Shown here: piece by piece, positions 1 through 8,209 of the stretch
Position numbering within the stretch: position 1 is the first letter of the stretch
How the letters are laid out: each line of letters opens with the position of its first letter
NCBI GenBank assembly: GCA_017469335.1
Contig: JAFUGP010000015.1
Span: 1 to 39,941, forward strand
DNA from: Succinivibrio sp.
GTDB lineage: Bacteria > Pseudomonadota > Gammaproteobacteria > Enterobacterales > Succinivibrionaceae
DNA: 39,941 nt
Direction: 5' to 3'
The notes under the pieces: model-generated
Database searches by the model: none
The model's input: the letters and a program-made list of their open reading frames with translations, nothing else
Told to the model about the DNA's origin: nothing
Position numbers and translations under genes: made by a program

Positions 1-98
1 AAATTCAAGTATTGATTTTTAAGAAAAAAGCAACCTTAGAAATCTGTCAGATATTTTTCCAAGTTTTTAAAGAACGATACTGTTGTTAAAACAGCATG

Positions 99-578
99 CT
101 AGGACCGGTTTTGGCCCCCGCATTTAAGTGGGAAAGTAAAGAGCGCTCCTGTTGCCCGCATAGCGGTCGTGGGAGGATTACCGGAGTGCTCTGCCGTGAG
201 CTTTTTGGAGCAATAAGAGTAGATGGCCATGCCCACCGACAGCGCGCCTAAAATCATACGCGCCACCTGCTCGGGCACCAGACTGACCAGATAGGTGCCG
301 GCCACCACCCCCGGTACCCCCAACAAGAGCAGGACCAACGAGATCTCGCGGTTTAACGAGCCGGTGCCGCGACGTCTGACGAGGTTGCCCAGGCTGATGA
401 GCAGCATGCCGGATTTATGGGTGCCCAGGGCCACCATATAGGGCAGTCCCAACAGCACCAGCACCGGCAGCAAAATAAGCCCGCCGCCTCCGCCTGAGAC
501 CGAGGCAAGCAGACTGGCCAATCCCGAGAAGAACAAGAGCAGCAGCTGCTCGGTGATGATCCCAACGAAGTCACTCAT
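99..578 (-). pseudogene. Truncated TauE/SafE-family permease (N-terminal half)
   Basis: The N-terminal half of a TauE/SafE (sulfite/organosulfonate exporter-like) membrane protein is recognisable: a glycine-rich first helix region (about residues 28-48), a conserved GTHKS-like segment near 52-56 and further hydrophobic segments at about 80-104 and 107-122. Family members usually have about 250 residues in two similar halves; this reading frame stops at 159. Similarity seems to run to about residue 151 (GALFTFPL) and then ends in a short unrelated tail, so the second half is missing. The first ~100 bases of the window, where the rest should lie, are AT-rich and unlike the neighbouring DNA, which points to a deletion or insertion breakpoint near position 120-135. 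A remnant is more likely than a functional half-transporter. The start (ATG at 578) has only a weak ribosome site. Confidence 0.6.
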
Positions 579-892
579 ACACGTTTGTTTACCTCAGACA
601 AAGTTCTGACAGGCTTCCACCCTCCAAGTCCCGGAAGGCATCAGCATGCCCTGAGAAAGTCTCAGCCCCGGGTTATTCTCTCCTCCCCCCTGAACATAGC
701 ACGCAGGCATGCGGCGATCATCAATACTGCCTAAGAAAACTTATGCCCCACCCAAGGTACCCGCCGCCTGTCAGAGCCCCACCGGTGCAGTGACGCCACC
801 GCTCACCACCCACCACTGCCGTCTGCGGTGCTTTATTTCCAAGCATCAGGCCGATTTTTGTTACAATTTCGCTCTATAGAGGTGAAGTAACC
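579..892. other. Intergenic region between the permease remnant and def
   Basis: This 314-base gap separates divergent genes. Apart from the def promoter at its right end I see no open reading frame with a convincing ribosome site, no tRNA-like fold and no strong terminator. Confidence 0.5.
859..867 (+). promoter_or_regulatory. Extended -10 promoter for the def operon
   Basis: TG-T-TACAAT (859-867) is an extended -10 element with one mismatch from TATAAT. It lies 26 bases before the def ATG, so a transcript would start near 874 with a short leader carrying the AGAGGTGA ribosome site. No good -35 hexamer is visible, which is typical of extended -10 promoters. It is the only promoter-like element I found for the five-gene run. 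Confidence 0.45.
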
Positions 893-1414
893 ATGACCGC
901 AAGAAACGTTGTCTTTTATCCCGATCCCGATCTGCGGGCGCCTAACCGCCCGGTCACCGAGTTTAACGCCGAGCTTGAAACTCTGACCTCGGATATGCTG
1001 GAGACCATGTATGCCCATGACGGCATCGGTCTGGCCGCACCGCAGATAGGTGTGCACCAGAATGTGGTGGTGATAGATATCCCCGAGGAGGACGGCTCGC
1101 AGGGCAAGCATCAGCTGATCCTGATAAACCCCCGCATCACCGAGCTTGCAGGCGAGGAAGTGGAGTCCGAGGAGGGCTGCCTTTCGGTACCTGAATACCG
1201 CGACAAGGTCACGCGCCACAGCATCTGCAGCGTCAGCTATCAGGATCTGGAGGGTAAGGAGCAGAGCATCGAGAAGGCCGAGGGGCTGCTGGCCATCTGC
1301 CTGCAGCACGAGCTTGACCATCTGCAAGGCAAAGTGTTCGTGGATTATCTCTCCAGGCTCAAGCGCAGCCGTCTGCAGAAAAAATACGCCAAACTGCTTC
1401 AGGATAAGCACTGA
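893..1414 (+). CDS. def: Peptide deformylase
   Basis: Removes the N-formyl group from the initiator methionine of nascent proteins at the ribosome; a metal (usually Fe2+) hydrolase of the cytoplasm. All three family motifs are present: GIGLAAPQ (residues 44-51), EGCLSVP (94-100, metal ligand Cys96) and HELDH (139-143, two His ligands and the catalytic Glu140). The length of 173 residues matches the E. coli enzyme (about 169). The ATG at 893 has an AGAGGTGA ribosome site. It is followed after 3 bases by fmt, the enzyme that adds the formyl group, which is the classic bacterial pairing. Confidence 0.97.
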   Translation: MTARNVVFYPDPDLRAPNRPVTEFNAELETLTSDMLETMYAHDGIGLAAPQIGVHQNVVVIDIPEEDGSQGKHQLILINPRITELAGEEVESEEGCLSVPEYRDKVTRHSICSVSYQDLEGKEQSIEKAEGLLAICLQHELDHLQGKVFVDYLSRLKRSRLQKKYAKLLQDKH

Positions 1415-1417
1415 GCT

Positions 1418-2383
1418 ATGCCACGTCTTATTTTTGCCGGCACCCCGCCCTTTGCCGCCGCGCACCTGCAGGGCCTGTTGGATTTGGGACTGCGCCCGGT
1501 GGCGGTCTACACTCAGCCCGATCGTCCCGCCGGACGGGGCAAACACCTCACGCCCTCGGCGGTTAAAACGCTGGCCGCAGCGCAGGAGCTGGAGGTACGT
1601 ACCCCGCTTGATTTCAAGGATCCCAAGGAGGTGGCCGCTCTGGCCGAGCTCCAGGCCGATCTCATGGTGGTGGTGGCCTACGGGCTGATCCTGCCCGAGG
1701 CGGTGCTGCAGGCCCCGCGTCTGGGCGCCATCAACGTGCACGCCTCGCTGCTGCCCTTATATCGCGGCGCCGCCCCCATTCAGAGGGCCCTGTTGGAGGG
1801 TCAGCCCCACACCGGTGTGAGCATCATGCAGTTGGAAAGCCGCCTGGACGCTGGCCCCGTATTTGCCCGGCGTTCTTTGCCCATCAGCTCGGAGGACACC
1901 TCCCAAAGTCTCTTTGACAAGTTACAAAATTTGGGCGTGCAACTGCTTAAGGAAACCCTGGAGCCTATCCTCTCAGGAGAGCTTAAGGCCCGGGCGCAGG
2001 ATGAGAGCGCGGCCACCTACGCGGCCAAATTTGACAAAACTCTCGCCCCGCTTGATTTTACCCACGACTCCCGCAGTCTTGACCTGCAGATCCGCGCCAC
2101 CATCCCCTGGCCGGTGGCCACCGCCACCTTGGAGGGGATCACCTATAAAATCTTCAAGGCCCGGCCGCTTGGCGAGGATGAGCTCGTGCAGCGCGAGCAC
2201 AGTTACGCAGCGGCTGCCCCCGGCACCATCTTGGGCGTGCAGGACGAGGGTCTTTGGGTGCGCTGCGGGCAGGGCGCCCTGGCATTGGAGATCCTGCAGG
2301 CCCCGGGCAAGAAGCCGCTTAACGCGGCGGTGGCTGCCCGTACCCAGGCGCAGCGTTTTGCGCAAGGAAAGCGTTTTGACTGA
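1418..2383 (+). CDS. fmt: Methionyl-tRNA formyltransferase
   Basis: Transfers a formyl group from 10-formyl-tetrahydrofolate to Met-tRNA(fMet), making the initiator tRNA. The N-terminal formyltransferase fold carries the signature NVHASLLP (residues 106-113) with the catalytic triad equivalents Asn106, His108 and Asp144; in E. coli these are 108, 110 and 146. The YRGAAPIQ segment after it is typical of Fmt and separates it from PurN. The C-terminal OB-like tRNA-binding domain follows from about residue 205. The 321-residue length is normal. It starts 3 bases after def and its end overlaps the likely TTG start of rsmB. Confidence 0.97.
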   Translation: MPRLIFAGTPPFAAAHLQGLLDLGLRPVAVYTQPDRPAGRGKHLTPSAVKTLAAAQELEVRTPLDFKDPKEVAALAELQADLMVVVAYGLILPEAVLQAPRLGAINVHASLLPLYRGAAPIQRALLEGQPHTGVSIMQLESRLDAGPVFARRSLPISSEDTSQSLFDKLQNLGVQLLKETLEPILSGELKARAQDESAATYAAKFDKTLAPLDFTHDSRSLDLQIRATIPWPVATATLEGITYKIFKARPLGEDELVQREHSYAAAAPGTILGVQDEGLWVRCGQGALALEILQAPGKKPLNAAVAARTQAQRFAQGKRFD

Positions 2384-3872
2384 TCACGTACTGCACTTAA
2401 AAAAAGGCCCCATCAAAAAGGGGCACGCGCACCCGGCAGGAGGGAGTGAGCACGACCGCCTGAAAACAGGTGGCTCAGCTCACGGCCCGCGCCCTGCGCC
2501 GCAGGCGCGACCAAAGACAGATCAGAGATCTGTAGCACCCAGCGCCGCGGCCTCATCCTCGGTGCGTGAGGCGGACGGAGCGGCGACCCGCGCCGCGGCG
2601 GCGCTGTGCGTGGCCGGTGTGGAAAACGGCCGCTCCTTAAGTGATGAGCTGCCTGCGCAGGTACGCAACTTAGACCCCCGGGATAAGGCCTTCGTGCAGA
2701 GCATGGTGTTTGGCGTGCTCAGGCACAAACGCCTGTTGGGCGCCACGCTGCACCGGCTCTTGGAGCACAAACTGGAAAAACGCAATGACCGCGCCCGCGC
2801 TCTGCTCTTGGTGGGGCTGTATCAGCTCTCCTCGATGCGCGTGCCGCCGCATGCGGCGGTAGCCGCCACGGTAGGCGCGAGCAAATTATGCGGCTGCGCG
2901 CCGCTTGCGGGACTTATCAACGCCGTGCTGCGCCGTTTTGACCGCGAAGGAGCCCTGCTCGCCGAGCCTGCCTCCGAGGCGGAGCGTTACTCCTTTCCCG
3001 ACTGGCTCCATAACTCTTTGGTTGCCGATTATGGTGTAAGTGAGACCGCTCAAATCATGGCCTGCAGCAACGAGCAGGCCCCCATGTGGCTGAGAGTGGA
3101 AAACTCCCGCTTAAGTACGCCAGATTACTTAAAGATGCTGGATGAGGCAGGACTGCAGTACGAGACCAGCCCCTTATGCGCCGGCGCGGTTAAGCTCAAA
3201 GAGCCCGTGAACGTGCCGCAGCTGCCGGGCTTTGCCTCCGGGCTGGTAAGCGTGCAGGACCTAGCCTCGCAGCTGGCCGCGCCGCTGCTTGCCGAGGGCC
3301 TTGACGCAGAGAGCAGCTGCCGTCTGCTTGATGCCTGTGCCGCACCCGGGGGCAAGAGCTCCCATCTTTTGGACCTGCTGCCTCAGGCGCAGCTTACCTG
3401 CGCCGATGTGGAACCTGAGCGCGTTGGGAGATTAGAGGAGCAATTGCAGCGTCTTAAGCGCCACGCTCAGGTGCTCTGCGCCGATCTCAGCGATGTGAGT
3501 GTGCTGCCGGGGCAGACCTTTGAGCGCATTTTATTGGATGCTCCCTGCTCAGGCAGCGGCGTGATCCGCCGGCACCCGGACATCAAATGGCTGCGCCGCC
3601 AAAGCGATCTGCCGGTGCTGGTGGAAAACCAACGCGCGTTACTGGAGGCTGCCGCCTTGCGCCTTGAAACAGGCGGAGTTCTGCTCTATACCACCTGCTC
3701 TGTTTTTCCGCAGGAGAACCTCAAGCAGATAGAATGGCTGCTGCACTCCCACCCCGAGTTTGAGCCCTGGCCTTTTGTTTTAGGGCAGAGTGAGGGCTAT
3801 GCCGTGCAGCGCCTGCCCGGTCAGGATGAAGGCGATGGGTTTTTCTACGCCAGGCTGCGCAAACGAGGATAA
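2376..3872 (+). CDS. rsmB: 16S rRNA (cytosine-967-C5) methyltransferase RsmB (Sun)
   Basis: S-adenosylmethionine-dependent m5C methyltransferase acting on C967 of 16S rRNA. It has an N-terminal NusB-like domain (GLYQLSSMRVPPHAAVA segment), then the methyltransferase core with the SAM loop DACAAPGGKS, motif IV DAPCSGSGVIRRHPDIKW and motif VI TTCSVFPQEN, which contain the two catalytic cysteines. The C-terminal GDGFFYARL is typical of the family. The start is uncertain. TTG 2376 has a well placed AAGGA and overlaps fmt by 8 bases, but gives 498 residues with a low-complexity extension of about 60 residues. GTG 2562 gives 436 residues, close to E. coli (429), but has no visible ribosome site. 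The gene identity is sure; the N-terminus is not. Confidence 0.93.
   Translation: MTDHVLHLKKGPIKKGHAHPAGGSEHDRLKTGGSAHGPRPAPQARPKTDQRSVAPSAAASSSVREADGAATRAAAALCVAGVENGRSLSDELPAQVRNLDPRDKAFVQSMVFGVLRHKRLLGATLHRLLEHKLEKRNDRARALLLVGLYQLSSMRVPPHAAVAATVGASKLCGCAPLAGLINAVLRRFDREGALLAEPASEAERYSFPDWLHNSLVADYGVSETAQIMACSNEQAPMWLRVENSRLSTPDYLKMLDEAGLQYETSPLCAGAVKLKEPVNVPQLPGFASGLVSVQDLASQLAAPLLAEGLDAESSCRLLDACAAPGGKSSHLLDLLPQAQLTCADVEPERVGRLEEQLQRLKRHAQVLCADLSDVSVLPGQTFERILLDAPCSGSGVIRRHPDIKWLRRQSDLPVLVENQRALLEAAALRLETGGVLLYTTCSVFPQENLKQIEWLLHSHPEFEPWPFVLGQSEGYAVQRLPGQDEGDGFFYARLRKRG
2406..2533. promoter_or_regulatory. Cluster of hairpins between fmt and the rsmB core
   Basis: Inverted repeats in a row: GCCCC/GGGGC (2407-2411 with 2420-2424); CCGCCTG/CAGGTGG with one wobble pair (about 2458-2475); a GC-rich CTGC/GCAG hairpin near 2490-2510; and a perfect ACAGATC-AGA-GATCTGT (2517-2533). 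The first is preceded by seven A residues (2399-2405), so on the minus strand it reads as a hairpin followed by a T-run, a Rho-independent terminator shape. No minus-strand gene is being terminated here. The structures fall in the disputed N-terminal extension of rsmB, so the stretch may be non-coding leader RNA. Confidence 0.4.
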
Positions 3873-3878
3873 CTTCAG

Positions 3879-5270
3879 GTGAAGATCATCATCATCGGCG
3901 CCGGCAACGTCGGCATTGAACTGGCCAGGTACCTGGTAGACGCCGGACATGCGGTGACCCTGGTGGACAATCCCGGGGAGGCACTCTCGCAGATTGCCAG
4001 CCGTATTGACCTCAGGGTAGTACAGGGCAATCCCTCCTCGCCGGCGGTGCTGCGCAACGCCGGGGCGGAGAACACCGAACTCTTGGTGGCGGTGACCGGC
4101 GATGACGAAACCAACATCACCGCCTGCTGCGTGGGCGCCTTTTTGTTTCGCATCCCGCGCAAGATAGCCCGCATCCGCTCGGCCGATTACCTGCAGGAGT
4201 CCGAGATGCTGTTCGGGGAGGGCGGCATTCCCATCGATCACATCATCTCCCCCGAACATCTCATCACCGAGCACATCCTCGATCTCATCAATCTGCGCGG
4301 GGCCGGCGCCGTGGCCGGCTTCTTCAACGGCGCGGCGGTGGTAGTGTCAGCACGCTGTCGCGAAGGCGGCAAACTGGTGGGACAGGAGATCAAAAAGTTT
4401 GAGGGTTTTGACGGTGCCGCCTCCGTCCTGGCGGTCTACCGCGACGGCAAAAAGCTTACCGCGCACCACAGCGAGAGCTTCGTCCCCGGCGATGAGGTCA
4501 TTTTCTGCTGTACCCGTACCCGTGCCTTAAGTCAGCTCTCCGCGCTGCTGCCCTTAAGCCCCGGCGGACGTTATGTGACCATCGCAGGCGGTTCGCATAT
4601 CGCCGACGCCCTGGCCAAACAGCTCAGTGAGCGCTTTCACATCAAGCTCATCGAACAGAACGCCGAGCGGGCCGCGCGTACCGCCGAGCGGCTGCGCGAC
4701 ACCGAGGTGGAAGTCTACAACGCCGATCCGGCCAGCACCGATTTCATGCGCGAGGAGCATTTGGGCAGCGCCGATCTCTACATCGCCGCCACGTTAAGCG
4801 ATGAGACCAATATCATGTCCTCACTGGTCCTAAGCCGCCTGCACAAGGTGCGCACCATCGCGGTCATTCGCGGGCAGGGCTACTCTGATCTGGCCCAGAG
4901 TGCCGAGGAGGAAATCGACACCATTATCTCGCCTAACGAGGCCACCATCTCGGCGCTGCTCTCCACGGTCAGGCAGGAGGGCGTGGAAAACATGCGCCTG
5001 TTCAGACGCGGCCGCTCCGAGGCCATCGAGCTTAAGATTGAAGGCTCTCGGCTGGGCTCGCGCGTGGTGGGGCGCAAGGCGGTCAATCTCACTCTGCCCG
5101 ACGGCGTGACCTTGGGACTGGTGTGGCGGGAGCGCAAGTTCCTGCGCATCGATGACAATCTGGTGTTTGAGGACGGCGATCACGTCATCGCCTATTTGGA
5201 CGATCACCACAGCATGCGCGCACTGGTCAGGCTGTTCCGTCCTCTCTCTTTCTGGCTGCCCAAATGGTAG
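3879..5270 (+). CDS. trkA: Trk potassium uptake regulatory subunit TrkA
   Basis: Peripheral cytoplasmic NAD(H)-binding subunit that gates the TrkH potassium channel. Two RCK modules are visible, each with a Rossmann nucleotide-binding half and a C-terminal lobe. The first has GAGNVG at residues 7-12 and an acidic residue ending strand 2 (Asp30). The second has AGGSHIA at about 236-242, where the third glycine of the usual GxGxxG is alanine. The conserved DETN segments recur near residues 76 and 308. The 463-residue length matches E. coli (458). The start is GTG 3879 with AGGA 9 bases upstream, overlapping the rsmB stop. The 3' end overlaps trkH by 7 bases, which implies coupled translation. 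Confidence 0.96.
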   Translation: MKIIIIGAGNVGIELARYLVDAGHAVTLVDNPGEALSQIASRIDLRVVQGNPSSPAVLRNAGAENTELLVAVTGDDETNITACCVGAFLFRIPRKIARIRSADYLQESEMLFGEGGIPIDHIISPEHLITEHILDLINLRGAGAVAGFFNGAAVVVSARCREGGKLVGQEIKKFEGFDGAASVLAVYRDGKKLTAHHSESFVPGDEVIFCCTRTRALSQLSALLPLSPGGRYVTIAGGSHIADALAKQLSERFHIKLIEQNAERAARTAERLRDTEVEVYNADPASTDFMREEHLGSADLYIAATLSDETNIMSSLVLSRLHKVRTIAVIRGQGYSDLAQSAEEEIDTIISPNEATISALLSTVRQEGVENMRLFRRGRSEAIELKIEGSRLGSRVVGRKAVNLTLPDGVTLGLVWRERKFLRIDDNLVFEDGDHVIAYLDDHHSMRALVRLFRPLSFWLPKW

Positions 5271-6718
5271 TGGATTTTCGCCTCGTCTTAAAACTGCTGG
5301 GTCAGGCGCTGGTGGCGGTGGGCTGCCTGAGCTTTATCCCCATGGCCTATGCCTATTTCAACGAGCTGCCGGGCGGCTACGAGTTCGGGCTGACCGGACT
5401 GGTCACGGTGGGCGCAGGTGTGCTGCTTACACGCTCGCGCAGCAGTTCCCAGGCCGGAGCCTCCATCCGCGAGCTGTTCTTGTTCACCGCGCTGCTGTGG
5501 ATCACCATCACCCTCATGGCGGCAGTGCCGCTGTACCTGTTAGTTCCCGATCTCAGTGCCGGCGGGGCGCTCTTTGAGAGCGCCTCGGGACTTTCCACCA
5601 CCGGCGCCACGGTACTGGACAAGTTGGAGAGCAGACCGCAGAGCGTGCTGCTGTGGCGCTCGCTGCTGCAGTTCATCGGGGGCATCGGCTTCGTGGTCAT
5701 TGCCGTGGCCGTGCTGCCCAACGCCGCGATGGGCGGTATGAACCTGTTCAAGACCGAGTCCTCCTCCTTTGACGGCTCCAGCAAGATCACCCCTCACGTC
5801 AAGACCATGGCGCTGAGCTTTCTGCTGTGGTATCTGCTCACGCTGGTACTGTGCTCGTTTTTATATATCTTAGGCGGTTTCGACACCTTCGTGGCCATCA
5901 ACGCGGCCATGTGCACGGTCTCCACCGGCGGCATGATGCCTCTGGACGCCTCCATGAACGGCGCCTCGCCCTTCATTCAGTACACCGCCATTGTGTTCAT
6001 GTTCTTAGGCAGCCTGCCCTTCATGCTCATCATCGGCTCCATCTTCGGCTCTTTCAGCACGCTGCTGCGCGATCAGCAGGTGCGCGGCTTCTGCGTGCTG
6101 GCTCTGGCGCTGACGCTGGCGGTCTATCTCGCACTGATCCTCATCAACGGCTATGATCCGGAGCGGGCACTGCGCGTGGCGCTGTTCAACGTGATCTCCA
6201 TTATCTCCTCCACCGGCTTTGCCCTGGAGGACTTCTCGCAGTGGAACCGTTTTGCCACCGCTTTGTTCTTTATCGTGCTGGCCTTGGGCGGCTGTTCGGG
6301 TTCCACCGCCGGCGGCATTAAGATCTTCCGCATGCAGATCTGCTTTTCGATGTTCAAGGCGCAGTTGGTCAAGACCATCCATCCCCATCAGATCATCGAG
6401 CCGCGCTTCAATCACAAGGTTATCGACTCCGAGACCCTGCGCTCGGTGATCACCTACCTGGTGGCCTATGTGATGGTCACCATGCTGTCGGCTGCTCTGG
6501 CCTCCTGTCTGGGATTGGAACTGCTCGATGCCATCTCGGCCACCACCACCTGCCTGTCCAACATCGGCCCGGTCATAGGTCAGGCCTTAACTCCCTCGGG
6601 CAACTTCAGCGCGCTCTCCGACTCGCTGCACGTGCTCTTTGCCTGCGACATGATCATCGGTCGTCTGGAGATCCTGCCGGTGCTGCTGTGTCTGACCAGG
6701 CTGTTCTGGCGGCGGTAG
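5264..6718 (+). CDS. trkH: Trk potassium transporter membrane subunit TrkH
   Basis: Integral inner-membrane potassium channel subunit of the TrkH/KtrB superfamily. Its 484 residues are strongly hydrophobic, with four repeated helix-pore-helix units. Selectivity-filter-like segments STTGATV, STGGM, SSTGFA and a last one around the TCLSNIGPVIG segment are visible, and the GGSGST-type loop appears as GGCSGSTAGGIK before the last third. Length matches the family (about 483). The ATG at 5264 lies inside the end of trkA. A small GGGGC/GCCCC hairpin at 6728-6742 follows the stop, without a T-run, so termination there is doubtful. Confidence 0.96.
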   Translation: MVVDFRLVLKLLGQALVAVGCLSFIPMAYAYFNELPGGYEFGLTGLVTVGAGVLLTRSRSSSQAGASIRELFLFTALLWITITLMAAVPLYLLVPDLSAGGALFESASGLSTTGATVLDKLESRPQSVLLWRSLLQFIGGIGFVVIAVAVLPNAAMGGMNLFKTESSSFDGSSKITPHVKTMALSFLLWYLLTLVLCSFLYILGGFDTFVAINAAMCTVSTGGMMPLDASMNGASPFIQYTAIVFMFLGSLPFMLIIGSIFGSFSTLLRDQQVRGFCVLALALTLAVYLALILINGYDPERALRVALFNVISIISSTGFALEDFSQWNRFATALFFIVLALGGCSGSTAGGIKIFRMQICFSMFKAQLVKTIHPHQIIEPRFNHKVIDSETLRSVITYLVAYVMVTMLSAALASCLGLELLDAISATTTCLSNIGPVIGQALTPSGNFSALSDSLHVLFACDMIIGRLEILPVLLCLTRLFWRR

Positions 6719-6789
6719 GAAAGAGAGGGGCAGACGGCCCCCCATAACTTTCAGCCCAGGGTCGGGCACATGTGGTGTCACTGTTTTGA

Positions 6790-6881
6790 AAGGAGTATCA
6801 TACCGTGCCATGCAATGTCAGAGACCTCCACTGTCAGGTGCCGGATTGGTTCTGACACTACTGATTAATCAGCCGCTCTGA
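6790..6881 (+). promoter_or_regulatory. Leader region of azlCD with Leu-rich mini-ORF and palindrome
   Basis: ATG 6810 to TGA 6881 could encode a 23-residue peptide with six Leu, one Val and one Ile, the substrates of the AzlCD family. AGGAG (6791-6795) lies upstream, though 14 bases from the ATG; a competing out-of-frame GTG at 6805 has the better spacing of 9. Inside the mini-ORF TGTCAG occurs twice (6816-6821, 6832-6837) and its complement CTGACA once (6852-6857), so two mutually exclusive stems are possible. A perfect 12-bp palindrome CTGATTAATCAG sits at 6861-6872. Either an attenuation-type leader or a protein operator would fit; neither is proven and I see no classical terminator before azlC. 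Confidence 0.3.
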
Positions 6882-6912
6882 AGCCCCGGCCCGACCCAAC
6901 CGGATTTCAGGT

Positions 6913-7689
6913 ATGAAACAAGACCACAGTACACTCAAGACGCTGTACGCCGCCTTCCCCTCCACCATTCCCATCATGACGGCCTTTCTCTTTTTGGGGC
7001 TGACCTACGGAGTATTGGTCAATGTCAGCGGCTTCCCCTGGTACTACGCCACACTGATGGCCCTGACCATCTTCGCCGGCAGCGTGGAGTTTTTGTGCGT
7101 GCACTGGCTTATCATGCCTTTTCACCCGCTGCAGGTATTCGCCCTGACCCTGATGGTCAATGCCCGCCACCTGTTCTACGGCATTTCCATGCTCGATCGC
7201 TACAAGGGAACCGGCTGGCGCAAGCTCTATCTCATCTTCGGCCTGTGCGATGAGACTTTCTCCATCAACTACACCATCGAGCCTCCCGCAGGAATCGACC
7301 GTACCTCTTTCATGACCGCAGTCACCGCGCTCAATCAGTCCTATTGGGTGGTGGGGGCCACGGCAGGCGGTTTGTTTGGCTCCTATCTGACCTTCAACAT
7401 GCAGGGCCTGGGCTTTGTGCTGACGGCCATGTTCGTGGTGATCTTCCTGGAGCAGTGGCTCAAACAGAAAAACCGTGCCGCCGCCTACGTGGGCTTTGGC
7501 GTGTCGCTAATCTGTCTTTTGGCCTTTGGTTCAGAGCAGTTCATCATCCCCACCATGTTGGGGATCCTGGGAGTGCTGACCTTACTGCGCCGGCCTTTAG
7601 AAGACAAGCTGCCGGCCACGCCAGGCCCTGAGAGTGAATCCGGCGCTGCCCACTCCCGGGTGAATGTTAAGGAGGAGGGTAACGCATGA
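6913..7689 (+). CDS. azlC: AzlC-family branched-chain amino acid exporter, large subunit
   Basis: Large membrane subunit of a two-component exporter related to AzlCD/YgaZH, which in characterised bacteria exports leucine, valine or related hydrophobic amino acids. Family features are the N-terminal AFPSTIPIM...LTYGVL helix, the AGSVEFL segment near residues 56-62 (commonly AGAsQf in homologues), the MVNARHLFYG motif near 79-88 and the FGLCDETFSINY stretch near 109-120. Length 258 is slightly above the usual 230-240 because of a hydrophilic C-terminal tail. It overlaps azlD by 4 bases (ATGA). The ATG has only a weak ribosome site. Confidence 0.9.
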   Translation: MKQDHSTLKTLYAAFPSTIPIMTAFLFLGLTYGVLVNVSGFPWYYATLMALTIFAGSVEFLCVHWLIMPFHPLQVFALTLMVNARHLFYGISMLDRYKGTGWRKLYLIFGLCDETFSINYTIEPPAGIDRTSFMTAVTALNQSYWVVGATAGGLFGSYLTFNMQGLGFVLTAMFVVIFLEQWLKQKNRAAAYVGFGVSLICLLAFGSEQFIIPTMLGILGVLTLLRRPLEDKLPATPGPESESGAAHSRVNVKEEGNA

Positions 7690-8021
7690 CCCAGACCCTG
7701 ACCGAGCAGGTACTCACCATCCTCTCCTGTGTGGCAGCCACCATGCTGACACGTTTCATCCCCTTTTTGCTGTTCCCGCCGGGGCGGCCTACCCCAGCCT
7801 ATATCCAGTACCTGGGCCGCCATCTGCCGCTGGCGGTGTTTGCCTTGCTCGTAGTCTACTGCTTAAGGCAGGTTGACCCGCTTATGGCCCCCTACGGAAC
7901 GCCGGAGCTGTTGGGCATTGCCATCACCGTTGCGCTGCATCTGTGGCTGCGCCAGATGCTTATCTCCATAGCGGGCGGCACCATTGCCTATATGCTGCTG
8001 GTGCAGTGGGTGTTCAGCTGA
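7686..8021 (+). CDS. azlD: AzlD-family branched-chain amino acid exporter, small subunit
   Basis: Small membrane partner of AzlC with about four helices in 111 residues, the usual size. The family signature is visible in the N-terminal helix followed by TRFIPFLLFPPGRPTP and in the central LPLAVFALLVVYCLRQVD segment. The start ATG overlaps the azlC stop, so translation is coupled, with GGAGGG just upstream inside azlC. The pair probably exports branched-chain amino acids; the substrate is inferred from the family only. Confidence 0.88.
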   Translation: MTQTLTEQVLTILSCVAATMLTRFIPFLLFPPGRPTPAYIQYLGRHLPLAVFALLVVYCLRQVDPLMAPYGTPELLGIAITVALHLWLRQMLISIAGGTIAYMLLVQWVFS

Positions 8022-8209
8022 AGATCGGCAACAGAACAAAGTGAAAGCGCGCCTGCAGATTCAGGTGAAGACAGATCTGTTCTGAATTTTGGAACTTAAG
8101 TGAGGTATCGCTCCTGCGCCACTTAGTTAAGCGCCCTCAGAGATCGGGCCTGTGTGACGGCCTGACAGGCTGGTACAGTTGGAAAATTTAGCCGGGCAGA
8201 TTGTCGCTC

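Noticed and set aside
833-1741. 302-codon open frame on the minus strand
   Set aside because: It is antisense to def and fmt, whose motifs are unmistakable; long antisense frames are expected in GC-rich genes, and it has no recognisable domain.
6728-6742. Rho-independent terminator after trkH (GGGGC/GCCCC)
   Set aside because: Five-base stem with no T-run after it on the plus strand.
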